This document shows, in pieces, positions 48,213 to 56,037 of a DNA stretch of 64,000 nt. Location: contig NZ_LMOU01000002.1 in assembly GCF_001423615.1 (NCBI RefSeq), forward strand, positions 564,837 to 628,836, read 5' to 3'. Each line of letters opens with the position of its first letter. The first letter of the stretch is position 1. Source of the DNA: Microbacterium sp. Leaf159 (GTDB lineage: Bacteria > Actinomycetota > Actinomycetes > Actinomycetales > Microbacteriaceae). Made by a program: the position numbers and the translations under genes. Under the pieces are notes generated by a model. The model was not told the DNA's origin. It searched no databases and saw only the letters and a program-made list of their open reading frames with translations.

Positions 48213-48695
48213 ATGCCGCTTCTGCGCAGAGTCGTCGCCTCGGCCGCAGGACTTCTGGTCGCGCTCGGACTCGCGGGGTGCGGTCTGACGATCCCGGAGG
48301 ATCCCGACGGCACGCTGGCCAGTGTCTCCGGAGGGGAGCTTCGCGTCGGGTTCTCGCCCGACCCCGGGCTGATCGCCGAAGCCGTCGACGGCCGAGACCC
48401 CACCGGGAGTCTGCCCGACCTCGTCACCGGCTTCGCCGCGGGCATCGACGCCGACGTCGAATGGACGGAGGGCTCCGAGGAGTCCCTGGTCAGGATGCTC
48501 GAGAGCGGCGACCTGGACCTGATCACCGGAGGAATGACCTCCGACACCCCGTGGATCGACAAGGCCGGTATCACCCGCGGCTACGCCGGGATCGACGGGG
48601 CGGACGGACGTGAGATCGTGATGCTCGTCCCTCTGGGCGAGAACGCGTTCCTCAGCGCGCTCGAGCGATACCTCGACGAGGAGGTCGGCTCATGA
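48213..48695 (+). CDS. Short lipoprotein resembling an amino-acid-type binding protein
   Basis: A 160-residue lipoprotein (signal peptide with lipobox GLAGC, cysteine at about residue 22). The body (GELRVGFSPDPGL, LPDLVTGFAAGIDADVEWTEG, MLESGDLDLITGGMTSDTPW) matches lobe one of family-3 periplasmic binding proteins. Those are normally 230-270 residues, so the second lobe is largely missing. ATG 48213 is preferred; GTG 48201 is possible. It overlaps the CDF transporter gene by four bases (ATGA), suggesting a coupled role with that cation transporter. Confidence 0.75.
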   Translation: MPLLRRVVASAAGLLVALGLAGCGLTIPEDPDGTLASVSGGELRVGFSPDPGLIAEAVDGRDPTGSLPDLVTGFAAGIDADVEWTEGSEESLVRMLESGDLDLITGGMTSDTPWIDKAGITRGYAGIDGADGREIVMLVPLGENAFLSALERYLDEEVGS

Positions 48696-49674
48696 CGACT
48701 CTGAAGAGGATCGGGCGGACGGAGCTGCCCGACGAGCAACGGAATGCCCTCCGGCGTGCGATCCGCTGGGAGTGGTTCACGATCGGATACACGTCGGTGA
48801 CGATCGCCGTCATCGCCCTGGTCGTCGGCAATTCGCAGGCGATGAGGACCGCCTGGATCGAGGACATGCTGTCGCTCATCCCCCAGTTCGCATTCCTCAC
48901 GGCGCTGATCTTCGTGCGTCGCCGCCCCACCGTCACCCACCCCTACGGACTCCATCGCGTGATGGGCATCGGCCACCTCGTCGCGGGAGTCGCGCTGCTG
49001 GCGGTCGGCGTCAACCTCGTGATCGAGGCCGTGACAGGTCTCGTCACGGGCGAGCATCCGACCATCGGCACGGTGCAGCTGTGGGGGCAGACCATCTGGC
49101 TCGGGTGGCTGATGGTCGCCGCATGGCCGTGGTGATCGTCGGGCCCGTCTTCTTCTACGGCCCGGCCAAGGCCAAGCTCGCCCCCGTGCTGCACAACAAG
49201 CTGCTCTACGCCGACGCCGACATGGCCAAGGCCGATTGGCAGACGACGGTCGCCTCGATCGTCGGCGTCCTCGGTGTCGGCGCGGGCGTGTGGTGGCTGG
49301 ACGGCGCGGCTGCCCTCGTGATCTCACTCGGCATCATCTGGGACGGCTCGCGCAACACCAGGACCGCCGTGATCGACCTGATGGATCAGCGCGCCAGGAC
49401 CTACGACAGCAAGCATCCGCATCCGCTCGCCGGCGACGTGCTGTCGACGATGCGTTCCCGCCCCTGGGTGAAAGAGGCGGGGCTGCGCATGCGGGACCAG
49501 GGGCAGGTCTTCCACATCGAGGCGTTCGTCGTCCCTCACAAAGGGAAGGTGTCGCTGCAGCAGACGACCGATCTCTCGGAGCGCATCTCGGATCTCGACT
49601 GGAAGGTGCAGGAGGTCGTCATCGTCCCCACGGATCGGATCCCCGACGGAGCGGACACCGCCGGCCGGGAGTGA
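48692..49674 (+). pseudogene. Cation transporter of the CDF superfamily, frameshifted
   Basis: The 5' part (48692-49135, 147 residues) encodes the first four helices, with HPYGLHRVMGIGHL, and ends in WLMVAAWPW-stop. The 3' part (49123-49674, 183 residues in another frame) continues without loss from MAVVIVGPVFFYG through LLYADADMAKADWQT and the cytoplasmic C-terminal domain. Restoring one base at about 49122 (GCC GC- ATG) would join them into a normal CDF-type protein of about 326 residues. It may be a real frameshift, a sequencing error, or two chains made by reinitiation at the ATG 49123. Confidence 0.75.
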
Positions 49675-49679
49675 CCCGC

Positions 49680-51023
49680 CTACCGGTGGAAGGGACACCC
49701 ACCGGATGCCGGCGCAGACGCGGACCGCACCTTTCCGCCCGAACGCGGCTTGGTGGGGAGCCGTCGGCGGTCGACGCCGAGTCCTTCGTCGAGGATCCGC
49801 AGGCCCGGGTCGCTCAACACCGTGATGGCGGCGGCGAGACCGGCGATCGCGAGCTTCTCTCCCGGGCATCGGTGCCCGGTCGCGACGTCGGCGCCACCGT
49901 GCGGGATGAAGGCGGCGAGCGCCTCGTAGTCGTCGCCGACGTCGCGGAAGCGCTCGGGGTCGAAGCGCTGGGGGCGGGCCCAGAAGCGCTCGTCGGTGTT
50001 CGTGCCGAGGATGTCGAGCACGACGCGTCCGCCGGCATCCACCCTCTGCCCGTCGACCTCGATGTCGGCGATCGCCCAGCCGGGGAGCATCGGCACGAAC
50101 AGGGAAGTGCGACGGACCTCCTGCGCGAACATGATCGACAGCGGGCCCCCGACGAGAGAGCCGCGCTCGGTGGCCTCGGCCGCGATCCGCTCACGCCAGT
50201 CGGGGCGCTCGTGCAGCTCCTTCGCCGCGAACGCGACGAAGCGCGCGACCGCGATCATCGGGCGGATGCTGTTCTGCAGCTCGACCCCTGCGATGCGGGC
50301 GGGCAGCAGCTCGCCGTGCTGATCGCGATGGTGCGCCCACTGCTCGAGCGCGGTGCCCGCTTCGGCGCTCAGCGCCCCGTGGCGCACGGCCTCGATGAGT
50401 CGGGCGGAGTGCCGATCAGACCACCAGCGGTTGGTCAGGGCCGCGAGGTACTCCGGCGAATAGGGGGATCCGAATCCGTCGACGATCTGCGCGAGCCGAG
50501 CCGCCCACCGAGTCTTCGCGGCCGGGGTGCCCGGCACTCCGGCCCATCCCATGATCGCGCGGCCCAGTGCGCCGACGGCCGCGTCATAGGCGCTGCGCGT
50601 GCCGCCGTCGAGCCAGGCCTGCCGCTCGCTCCGCCACTCGCGCTCGAGCCACGGCGTCAGACGATCGACCTGCGCGTCGTCGTACGCGACCTCGACGAAC
50701 GTGGCCTTGCGATGCTTGTGCTCGTCACCGTCGAGGCTGTGGACCGACCGGTGCCCGAACAGACTCTCCTGCACGATCTGCGGCATGGCTCCGGAGCGCG
50801 CGATGCGACTCTCGTCGTAGAAGACCTCCACACCTTCGACACCGCGCACGAGCACGGCGTCGTCACCGAGCAGCCTCATCGGCGCCGATCGCGCGCCGGG
50901 TCGCACCCGGCGCCAGATGCGCGGACCGAAGCCGTAGCCCCGGGTGAGCAGAGTGGGGGCGTCGTCGTGCGCGAGGGTGCTGAGCCGGCGTGCGGTGCGC
51001 GCGGGGATGTCGATGAGTGCCAT
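49680..51023 (-). CDS. CYP152-type cytochrome P450 (fatty acid peroxygenase/decarboxylase)
   Basis: A 447-residue P450 of the CYP152 group. The haem loop GGADVATGHRCPGE (axial C386) and the NSIRPMIAVARFVAF helix with R254, the residue that salt-bridges the fatty-acid carboxylate, are diagnostic. These enzymes use hydrogen peroxide to hydroxylate fatty acids or, in OleT, to decarboxylate them to terminal alkenes. F89 and H95 in SLFGHRSVHSLDG align with OleT Phe79 and His85; typical hydroxylases have Gln at the latter. The C-terminus ends SGGCPFHR. Start ATG 51023; the longer frame upstream is not protein-like. Confidence 0.88.
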   Translation of the reverse strand: MALIDIPARTARRLSTLAHDDAPTLLTRGYGFGPRIWRRVRPGARSAPMRLLGDDAVLVRGVEGVEVFYDESRIARSGAMPQIVQESLFGHRSVHSLDGDEHKHRKATFVEVAYDDAQVDRLTPWLEREWRSERQAWLDGGTRSAYDAAVGALGRAIMGWAGVPGTPAAKTRWAARLAQIVDGFGSPYSPEYLAALTNRWWSDRHSARLIEAVRHGALSAEAGTALEQWAHHRDQHGELLPARIAGVELQNSIRPMIAVARFVAFAAKELHERPDWRERIAAEATERGSLVGGPLSIMFAQEVRRTSLFVPMLPGWAIADIEVDGQRVDAGGRVVLDILGTNTDERFWARPQRFDPERFRDVGDDYEALAAFIPHGGADVATGHRCPGEKLAIAGLAAAITVLSDPGLRILDEGLGVDRRRLPTKPRSGGKVRSASAPASGGCPFHR

Positions 51024-51192
51024 GAGCCGACGTTCGCAGAGACACCGCCGCCGTTCCAGGGGGAGGCGCGGATGCCGTGCGTGTGGTAGCGCGCCGCAGG
51101 GCAGGCCCGACCTCGGCCATCGTGCCGCGTCAACCCCCTGGGCCGAACCCCGATGGATGCGAGAGCATGCCGGAACGAGAGAAGGAGCCGTC

Positions 51193-51630
51193 ATGGCGAA
51201 GAACGTCCGCACGATGAGCTGTCGACCGACCGACGTGTTCGAGGTGCTCGCGAACGGCTGGCTCTATCCGGCATGGGTCGTCGGGGCCTCGCGCATGCGC
51301 GATGTCGACGAGACATGGCCGCAGGCCGGCGCCGAGCTCCATCACTCGGTCGGCGTGTGGCCCGCTCTGCTCGACGATACGACGGTGGTCGAGGAGTGGT
51401 CACCGCCGAACCGCATGGTCATGCGCGCGAGAGGATGGCCGATCGGAGAGGCGCGGGTGACGCTCCGCCTGCGCTCGTACGACGGCGGCACCATGGTGCG
51501 CATCGACGAGGAGCCCGTCAGCGGACCCGCGGCTCTGCTGCCGAGCATCCTGACCGCGCCGATCCTGCGCGTGCGCAACGCCGAGACCCTGCACCGACTC
51601 GCCTATCTCGCCGAGGGGCACGCCTCCTGA
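51193..51630 (+). CDS. SRPBCC family protein
   Basis: A 145-residue START-like hydrophobic-pocket protein (polyketide cyclase/SRPBCC type): MSCRPTDVFEVLANGWLYPAWVVG, AELHHSVGVWP, EEWSPPNRMVMRARGWP and a long C-terminal helix. Members bind lipids or other hydrophobic ligands. The ATG at 51193 has GAAGGAG upstream. It is divergent from the CYP152 gene across a 169-bp gap that shows no other gene; a lipid-related partnership is possible but unproven. Confidence 0.83.
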   Translation: MAKNVRTMSCRPTDVFEVLANGWLYPAWVVGASRMRDVDETWPQAGAELHHSVGVWPALLDDTTVVEEWSPPNRMVMRARGWPIGEARVTLRLRSYDGGTMVRIDEEPVSGPAALLPSILTAPILRVRNAETLHRLAYLAEGHAS

Positions 51631-51693
51631 CCCGGCCCGTCAGCCATATATTGGTCAAGAGCCGCGACCTTCGCGGATGCGGAGGGATGCACG

Positions 51694-52515
51694 ATGACCG
51701 ATGTGACGCAGTCCGGCTGGCGGAGGTTCTGGGAGAAAGGTGGCTGGTGGCGTGCGCTCGTCCTCGTCGTCGTCTACTTCGTCCTCTACAACGGCCTGTC
51801 GCTGCTGCTGACGCCTCTGGCAGAGCAGATCACCGATCCGCAGAGCGCAGAAGCGATCCTCGTCTTCTACGTCATCCCGATCTTCGTGGGCAGCCTGCTC
51901 CTCGTCGGGTTCGCGCTCTCGGTCGGCTGGCTGCGGGAGATCTTCGGCCCCCAGCCGATCCGCGGACGAGGATGGATGTGGATCGCGATCGCCGTGGTCC
52001 TGCTCTTCAACGTGCTGCACCTGCTCTCGATCGACTACGGCGCTGCCGGGTTCGAGGTCGTCGCGACGTGGCTGCTGGCCGGCGTTTTCATCGGCTTCGC
52101 CGAGGAGGTGCTGACGCGCGGGTTCGTCGTGAACCTGCTCCGCAAGGCCGGGCAGCGCGAGATCGCCGTCGCCGCGATCTCCTCCGCGCTGTTCGCCCTC
52201 CTGCACGCGGGCAATCTGCTCACCGGGCAGTCGCTGCTCGCGACGGCCATCCAGCTGGTCTACACGTTCGGATTCGGCGTCTGCATGTACCTCGCGATGC
52301 GGGTCACCGGAACGATCATCGCCCCGATCCTGCTGCACGCGAGCACCGACCCGAGCATCTTCCTGCAGACCGAGTATCCGGTCGAGGGCGGACTCGGCGC
52401 GCTCGCGGGGCTCGGCAACCCGGCCGTCATCATCGTGGGCATCGTCCTGCTGTTCTTCATCCGCGGCAGGGTCCAGCCGACCTCGACCGTTCCGCAGTTC
52501 GACGCGACACGCTGA
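51694..52515 (+). CDS. CPBP family intramembrane metalloprotease (CAAX/Abi)
   Basis: A 273-residue membrane protein with about eight helices. The CPBP catalytic motifs are EEVLTRGF (E137, E138), a histidine in FALLHAGN (H171) and a second in PILLHAST (H215). The superfamily includes prenyl-protein peptidases and bacteriocin self-immunity proteins; the substrate here is unknown. The gene tail with its stop codon is partly duplicated downstream (ACGCTGAC at 52509 and 52523). Confidence 0.88.
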   Translation: MTDVTQSGWRRFWEKGGWWRALVLVVVYFVLYNGLSLLLTPLAEQITDPQSAEAILVFYVIPIFVGSLLLVGFALSVGWLREIFGPQPIRGRGWMWIAIAVVLLFNVLHLLSIDYGAAGFEVVATWLLAGVFIGFAEEVLTRGFVVNLLRKAGQREIAVAAISSALFALLHAGNLLTGQSLLATAIQLVYTFGFGVCMYLAMRVTGTIIAPILLHASTDPSIFLQTEYPVEGGLGALAGLGNPAVIIVGIVLLFFIRGRVQPTSTVPQFDATR

Positions 52516-52582
52516 CGCTCAGACGCTGACCCTCACACGCGCGACTCCCTCGGACGCGCGACGACTCAGACGCGCGACGGCT
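52509..52582. repeat. Stop-containing tail repeats of two convergent genes
   Basis: ACGCTGAC occurs at 52509-52516 (containing the protease stop) and again at 52523-52530. For the convergent dehydrogenase, ACGCGCGAC-type units occur at 52537, 52554 and 52570; on the minus strand the last holds the final codons before its stop, and copies run into the flank. Confidence 0.65.
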
Positions 52583-53750
52583 GCAGCACGACCTTGATGC
52601 AGCCGTCGTCTTTGCGCTGGAACGTCTCGTAGAGTTCCGGCGCATCCTCGAGCGGCGCAGTGTGGGTCGTGAGATCCATGACGCCCAGCGGATCGCTGAG
52701 GTCCTCGACGAGCGGCATCAGGTCGTCGATCCAGCGCTTCACATTGCACTGCCCCATGCGGATGCTCACCTGCTTGTCGAACAGGGTCTTCATGGGCATG
52801 ATGTCGGCGTCGCCCGCATAGACCCCGCTCAACGAGACCGTGCCGCCACGGCGCACGACGTCGATCGAGGCATACAGCGCGGCCAGGCGATCGATGCCCG
52901 CCTTGTCGAAGACCTGTCGGGCCGCCGCGTCGGGGAGCAATCCGACGGTCTTCTGCACGAGCGAGATGCCGGGGTTGCCGTGCGCCTCCATGCCCACGGC
53001 GTCGACGACGGCATCCGTCCCTCGTCCTCCGGTGAGATCACGCAGCTGCTCGACGACGTCGTCGGTGAGGTCGAAGACCTCGGCTCCGTGACGCGCGGCC
53101 ATCTCGCGACGCTCGGCGACCGGATCCACCGCGAGCACCCGATAGCCGCGGTGCGCGCCTACCCGGGCGACGAACTGCCCGACCGGACCGAGGCCCATCA
53201 CCGCGAGCGTGCCGCCGTCGGGGACGTTCGCGTACTCCACCCCCTGCCAGGCGGTCGGCAGGATGTCACTGAGGAACAGGTAGCGCTCATCGGGAAGGTC
53301 CGGGGCGACCTTGATGTGGTTGTAGTCCGCGAGTGGCACCCGCAGGAACTCGGCCTGACCTCCGGGCACCTGCCCGTAGAGCTTGGTGTAGCCGAAGAGG
53401 GAGGCGCCGCTGGCGTACTCCTTCACCTGAGTCGTCTCGCACTGCGACTGCAGACCGCGCAGACAGAAGAAGCAGTGTCCGCACGAGATGTTGAACGGCA
53501 CGACGATGCGGTCGCCGACCTTGAGATCCCGAACAGCGCTGCCCACCTCGACGACGACGCCCATCGGCTCATGTCCGAGGACGTCTCCCTTGTCGAGGAA
53601 CGGGCCGAGGAGCTCGTACAGATGCAGGTCCGATCCGCAGATCGCCGACGAGGTGATCCGCACGATCGCGTCCGTCGGGCGCTCGATCATCGGGTCGGGC
53701 ACCTCCTCGACCGTCACTTTGCGCGTGCCCTGCCAGGTGAGTGCCCTCAT
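52566..53750 (-). CDS. Zinc-dependent alcohol dehydrogenase (formaldehyde dehydrogenase-like)
   Basis: A 394-residue medium-chain dehydrogenase. Catalytic zinc ligands are C38, H60 and E61 (CGSDLHLY; LGHEPMG). The structural zinc is held by C90, C93, C96 and C104 (CGHCFFCLRGLQSQC). The NAD-binding GLGPVGQFVAR follows, with an acidic VDP after beta-2 indicating NAD preference. The extended loop region matches glutathione-independent formaldehyde dehydrogenase-like enzymes; substrate not certain. The ATG at 53750 follows GGAGGACG. The desaturase gene lies upstream on the same strand, 80 bp away. Confidence 0.88.
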   Translation of the reverse strand: MRALTWQGTRKVTVEEVPDPMIERPTDAIVRITSSAICGSDLHLYELLGPFLDKGDVLGHEPMGVVVEVGSAVRDLKVGDRIVVPFNISCGHCFFCLRGLQSQCETTQVKEYASGASLFGYTKLYGQVPGGQAEFLRVPLADYNHIKVAPDLPDERYLFLSDILPTAWQGVEYANVPDGGTLAVMGLGPVGQFVARVGAHRGYRVLAVDPVAERREMAARHGAEVFDLTDDVVEQLRDLTGGRGTDAVVDAVGMEAHGNPGISLVQKTVGLLPDAAARQVFDKAGIDRLAALYASIDVVRRGGTVSLSGVYAGDADIMPMKTLFDKQVSIRMGQCNVKRWIDDLMPLVEDLSDPLGVMDLTTHTAPLEDAPELYETFQRKDDGCIKVVLQPSRV

Positions 53751-53830
53751 GCTGCGTCCTCCTCATCGGATGCCGAATGCCCACCCTCCGTCGCGCGCGC
53801 CCGATGCGACAGAGGGTTGACAGCGGTCCG

Positions 53831-54937
53831 TCAGTGCGAGGCGGTGACGCCGAGGTGCGCCCGCTGTTCCACGAGCGGGCACGAGAAGACGTCGCGCTCC
53901 CCGAGACCCACCCGGTTGATGTATCGGACGACGATCGCGTACGACGTGAACAGCCCGACCTGGGTGTACCTGACGTCGTGCGCATCGCAGTAGGCCGAGA
54001 CGATCGGCGCGGCGCTGCGCAGGTGCGGCCGGGGCATCGACGGGAACAGGTGGTGCTCGACCTGATAGTTCAGGCCGCCCAGCACGACGTCGAGCACGCG
54101 GCTCCCCCGCACGTTCCGACTCATCAGCACCTGGCGACGGAGGAAGTCCAGGGTCAGGCCCTTCGGCACCACCGGCATCCCCTTGTGGTTCGGCGCGAAG
54201 GCGATGCCCATGTAGAACCCGAACAGGCCCAGCTGCACCGCGAGGAACACGACCGCGATGCCCGGGGACAGGACGATGAACACCAGCGCCACGAATCCGA
54301 TCATCCGGATCGCGAGGAAGGCGATCTCGGCCCAGCGCCGTTCGAGTCGGCCCCGTGTGACCACGCGGCGCACGCTGGACGCATGCAGGGAGAGTCCTTC
54401 GAGGAACAGGATCGGGAAGAACGCGAGTCCCTGGTGAGCCTGCAGCCAGGTGATCGCCGGGCTGTGCTGACGCGCCGCGGTCTCGGCGGTGACCGCGATC
54501 ACCGGCAGCTCGATGTCGGGGTCGGCCCCGAGCTTGTTCGGATTCGCGTGGTGACGGGTGTGCTTGTGCTGCCACCACCCGTAGCTCATGCCCACGAGCA
54601 GATCGCCGAGGATGATGCTGACCCAGTCGTTCCACCGCCCCGACACGAAGATCTGCCGGTGGGCCGCGTCGTGCCCGAGGAACGCGATCTGCGTGAAGAC
54701 GATCGCGAGAACGGCGGCGGTGAACAGCTGCCACCACGTGTCGCCGATCCACACGAAGGCCGTGAGACTGACGGCGACCACGAGCGGAGCGGCGATCAGC
54801 TTCGTCCAGTAGTAGCCGTACCGGCGACGCAGCAGCCCGCGTTCACGGATCTGCTGCGCCAGCTCGGTGAAGGTGCTCGATCCACCCCGGGCGCTGTCGC
54901 GCGGCCGGGTGCGGACGGTCGGACGGATGCCGTCCAT
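53831..54937 (-). CDS. Membrane fatty acid desaturase
   Basis: A 368-residue membrane di-iron desaturase. Three histidine boxes are present: HDAAHR (89-93), HKHTRHH (124-130) and QVEHHLF (about 308-314). The glutamine at the start of the third box is typical of front-end (delta-5/6-like) and some actinobacterial acyl-lipid desaturases. Four membrane helices flank the boxes. It introduces a double bond into membrane acyl chains, position unknown. The start is ATG 54937. It follows the 172-residue unknown gene by 28 bp and is likely co-transcribed. Confidence 0.9.
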   Translation of the reverse strand: MDGIRPTVRTRPRDSARGGSSTFTELAQQIRERGLLRRRYGYYWTKLIAAPLVVAVSLTAFVWIGDTWWQLFTAAVLAIVFTQIAFLGHDAAHRQIFVSGRWNDWVSIILGDLLVGMSYGWWQHKHTRHHANPNKLGADPDIELPVIAVTAETAARQHSPAITWLQAHQGLAFFPILFLEGLSLHASSVRRVVTRGRLERRWAEIAFLAIRMIGFVALVFIVLSPGIAVVFLAVQLGLFGFYMGIAFAPNHKGMPVVPKGLTLDFLRRQVLMSRNVRGSRVLDVVLGGLNYQVEHHLFPSMPRPHLRSAAPIVSAYCDAHDVRYTQVGLFTSYAIVVRYINRVGLGERDVFSCPLVEQRAHLGVTASH

Positions 54938-54965
54938 GATGACCTCTTCTCCGGCGTCGTCCGCT

Positions 54966-55484
54966 CTAGGAGCGGAAGGCACCGCCCTCTTCGACCCAGT
55001 CCTCGATGCGCGCATCGTCATCGAGGACGGCGGCGATCGGACGGCGGGCGAAGACCACCGATTCGGCGAGAGCCGCGACGGATGCCGCGCGCTCCTGCTC
55101 GCGATCGGTGGCGTCCTGGAAACGCAGGGCCGCGATCTCGCGAGCGGCCACGAGGGCCGCACTGATCTCGGCGAGGCGTTCCGCGATGACGGCAGCGAGG
55201 CCGTCGCGGAGTTCTTCCAGGTTGGTGTTCGCGATCTCCAGACGACGATCGGCGACATGGAGCTCGACGGTCGGGAATCCGTTCGCGGACAGGTGGGCGC
55301 GCGTCTCGCTGCCCTGGATCGCGGCGACCTCGTCGCGATCGGTCTTGCGCGTGAACACCGCTTCGACGGTGTAGCGGTCGGGAGCTTCGTCGGTCATCAG
55401 GGCCGCCGGAAGCGAGCCGATGAGGATGGATTCCAGACCCAGCAGTTCGGAGCTCTGCCCCGCGATCTTCAATTGTGCGTTCAT
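54966..55484 (-). CDS. Hypothetical protein upstream of desaturase
   Basis: A 172-residue soluble protein not recognised. The N-terminal half is mixed alpha/beta (RYTVEAVFTRKTDRDEVAAIQG, TVELHVADRRLEIANTNLEELRDG). The second half (about residues 95-150) is a long alanine/glutamate-rich amphipathic helix, possibly coiled coil. The start is ATG 55484. Co-directional and close to the desaturase gene, so it may be linked to lipid metabolism by position only. Confidence 0.62.
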   Translation of the reverse strand: MNAQLKIAGQSSELLGLESILIGSLPAALMTDEAPDRYTVEAVFTRKTDRDEVAAIQGSETRAHLSANGFPTVELHVADRRLEIANTNLEELRDGLAAVIAERLAEISAALVAAREIAALRFQDATDREQERAASVAALAESVVFARRPIAAVLDDDARIEDWVEEGGAFRS

Positions 55485-55528
55485 GTGCTGACGTTACGCC
55501 TGCATGCTGTATGCGCTCACAGTCTCAG

Positions 55529-55570
55529 AGCCCGTTTCGCGCCCGTTTCGCGCCCGTTCCGTACCCGTCC
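55529..55570. repeat. Short GCCCGTTTCGC tandem repeat
   Basis: Three to four units of the 11-bp GCCCGTTTCGC sequence (with GCCCGTTCCGT and ACCCGTCC variants) lie in the 174-bp gap between divergent genes at 55484 and 55659. An A/T-rich GATATATGGG follows, possibly a -10 region for the DUF7882-like gene. Confidence 0.6.
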
Positions 55571-55658
55571 GGCAGCGATATATGGGAAACTGGACACACC
55601 ACCGATGATCATCCGATCGCGCCTCATCACGGGGTCGTGGCGAACCGAGGAGATCATC

Positions 55659-56003
55659 ATGGGAAAGCTCGTCTACGAGGGCAGCGTCAAGGCCGATATC
55701 GAGGACCGCGCCCTCACACACCTGCAGCTGGTCATGACCGCGAAGCTGCGTCGAGGCGAACCCTTCGCCTTCACCTGGCGCGAGGACATGAGCGTCGGTG
55801 GCGGACGCACGACCGTCTGGGTCCACGCAGGAAGCTCCCTGGTCTTCAAGTACAGCGGCAGCCGACAGCCCTCGATCAACCGCGCCTGGGTCGAGGCCCT
55901 GGCGTTCACGGCGAGCGCTCCGAGCGGCCTGTACCTGGTGCACGAGCCCGCCGAGGGCAGTGCGCCTCCCGCCGAGCGCCTGGACGTTCCCGCGCACGCC
56001 TGA
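55659..56003 (+). CDS. DUF7882-like small protein
   Basis: A 114-residue protein (MGKLVYEGSVKADIEDRALTHLQLVMTAKLRRGEPFAFTWRED) that I recognise as the small Microbacteriaceae-specific family now labelled DUF7882. It starts at the ATG 55659, 7 bp after GAGGAG. The core ends in VWVHAGSSLVFKYSGSRQPSINRAWVEALA; the tail is variable. Function unknown; these proteins are conserved, soluble and usually monocistronic. The ThrE-like exporter gene begins 34 bp downstream. Confidence 0.78.
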   Translation: MGKLVYEGSVKADIEDRALTHLQLVMTAKLRRGEPFAFTWREDMSVGGGRTTVWVHAGSSLVFKYSGSRQPSINRAWVEALAFTASAPSGLYLVHEPAEGSAPPAERLDVPAHA

Positions 56004-56037
56004 CTCCGCACACGCCGGACTCAGGGAGAATGGGGAG

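Noticed and set aside
49105..49140. Programmed -1 ribosomal frameshift in the CDF gene
   Set aside because: No X-XXY-YYZ slippery heptamer or clear downstream structure is seen; simple base loss or reinitiation is more economical.
49680..55484. A dedicated biosynthetic gene cluster around the P450
   Set aside because: Genes in this stretch are on both strands with separate promoters and include an unrelated protease and CDF fragments; only a loose lipid theme can be supported.
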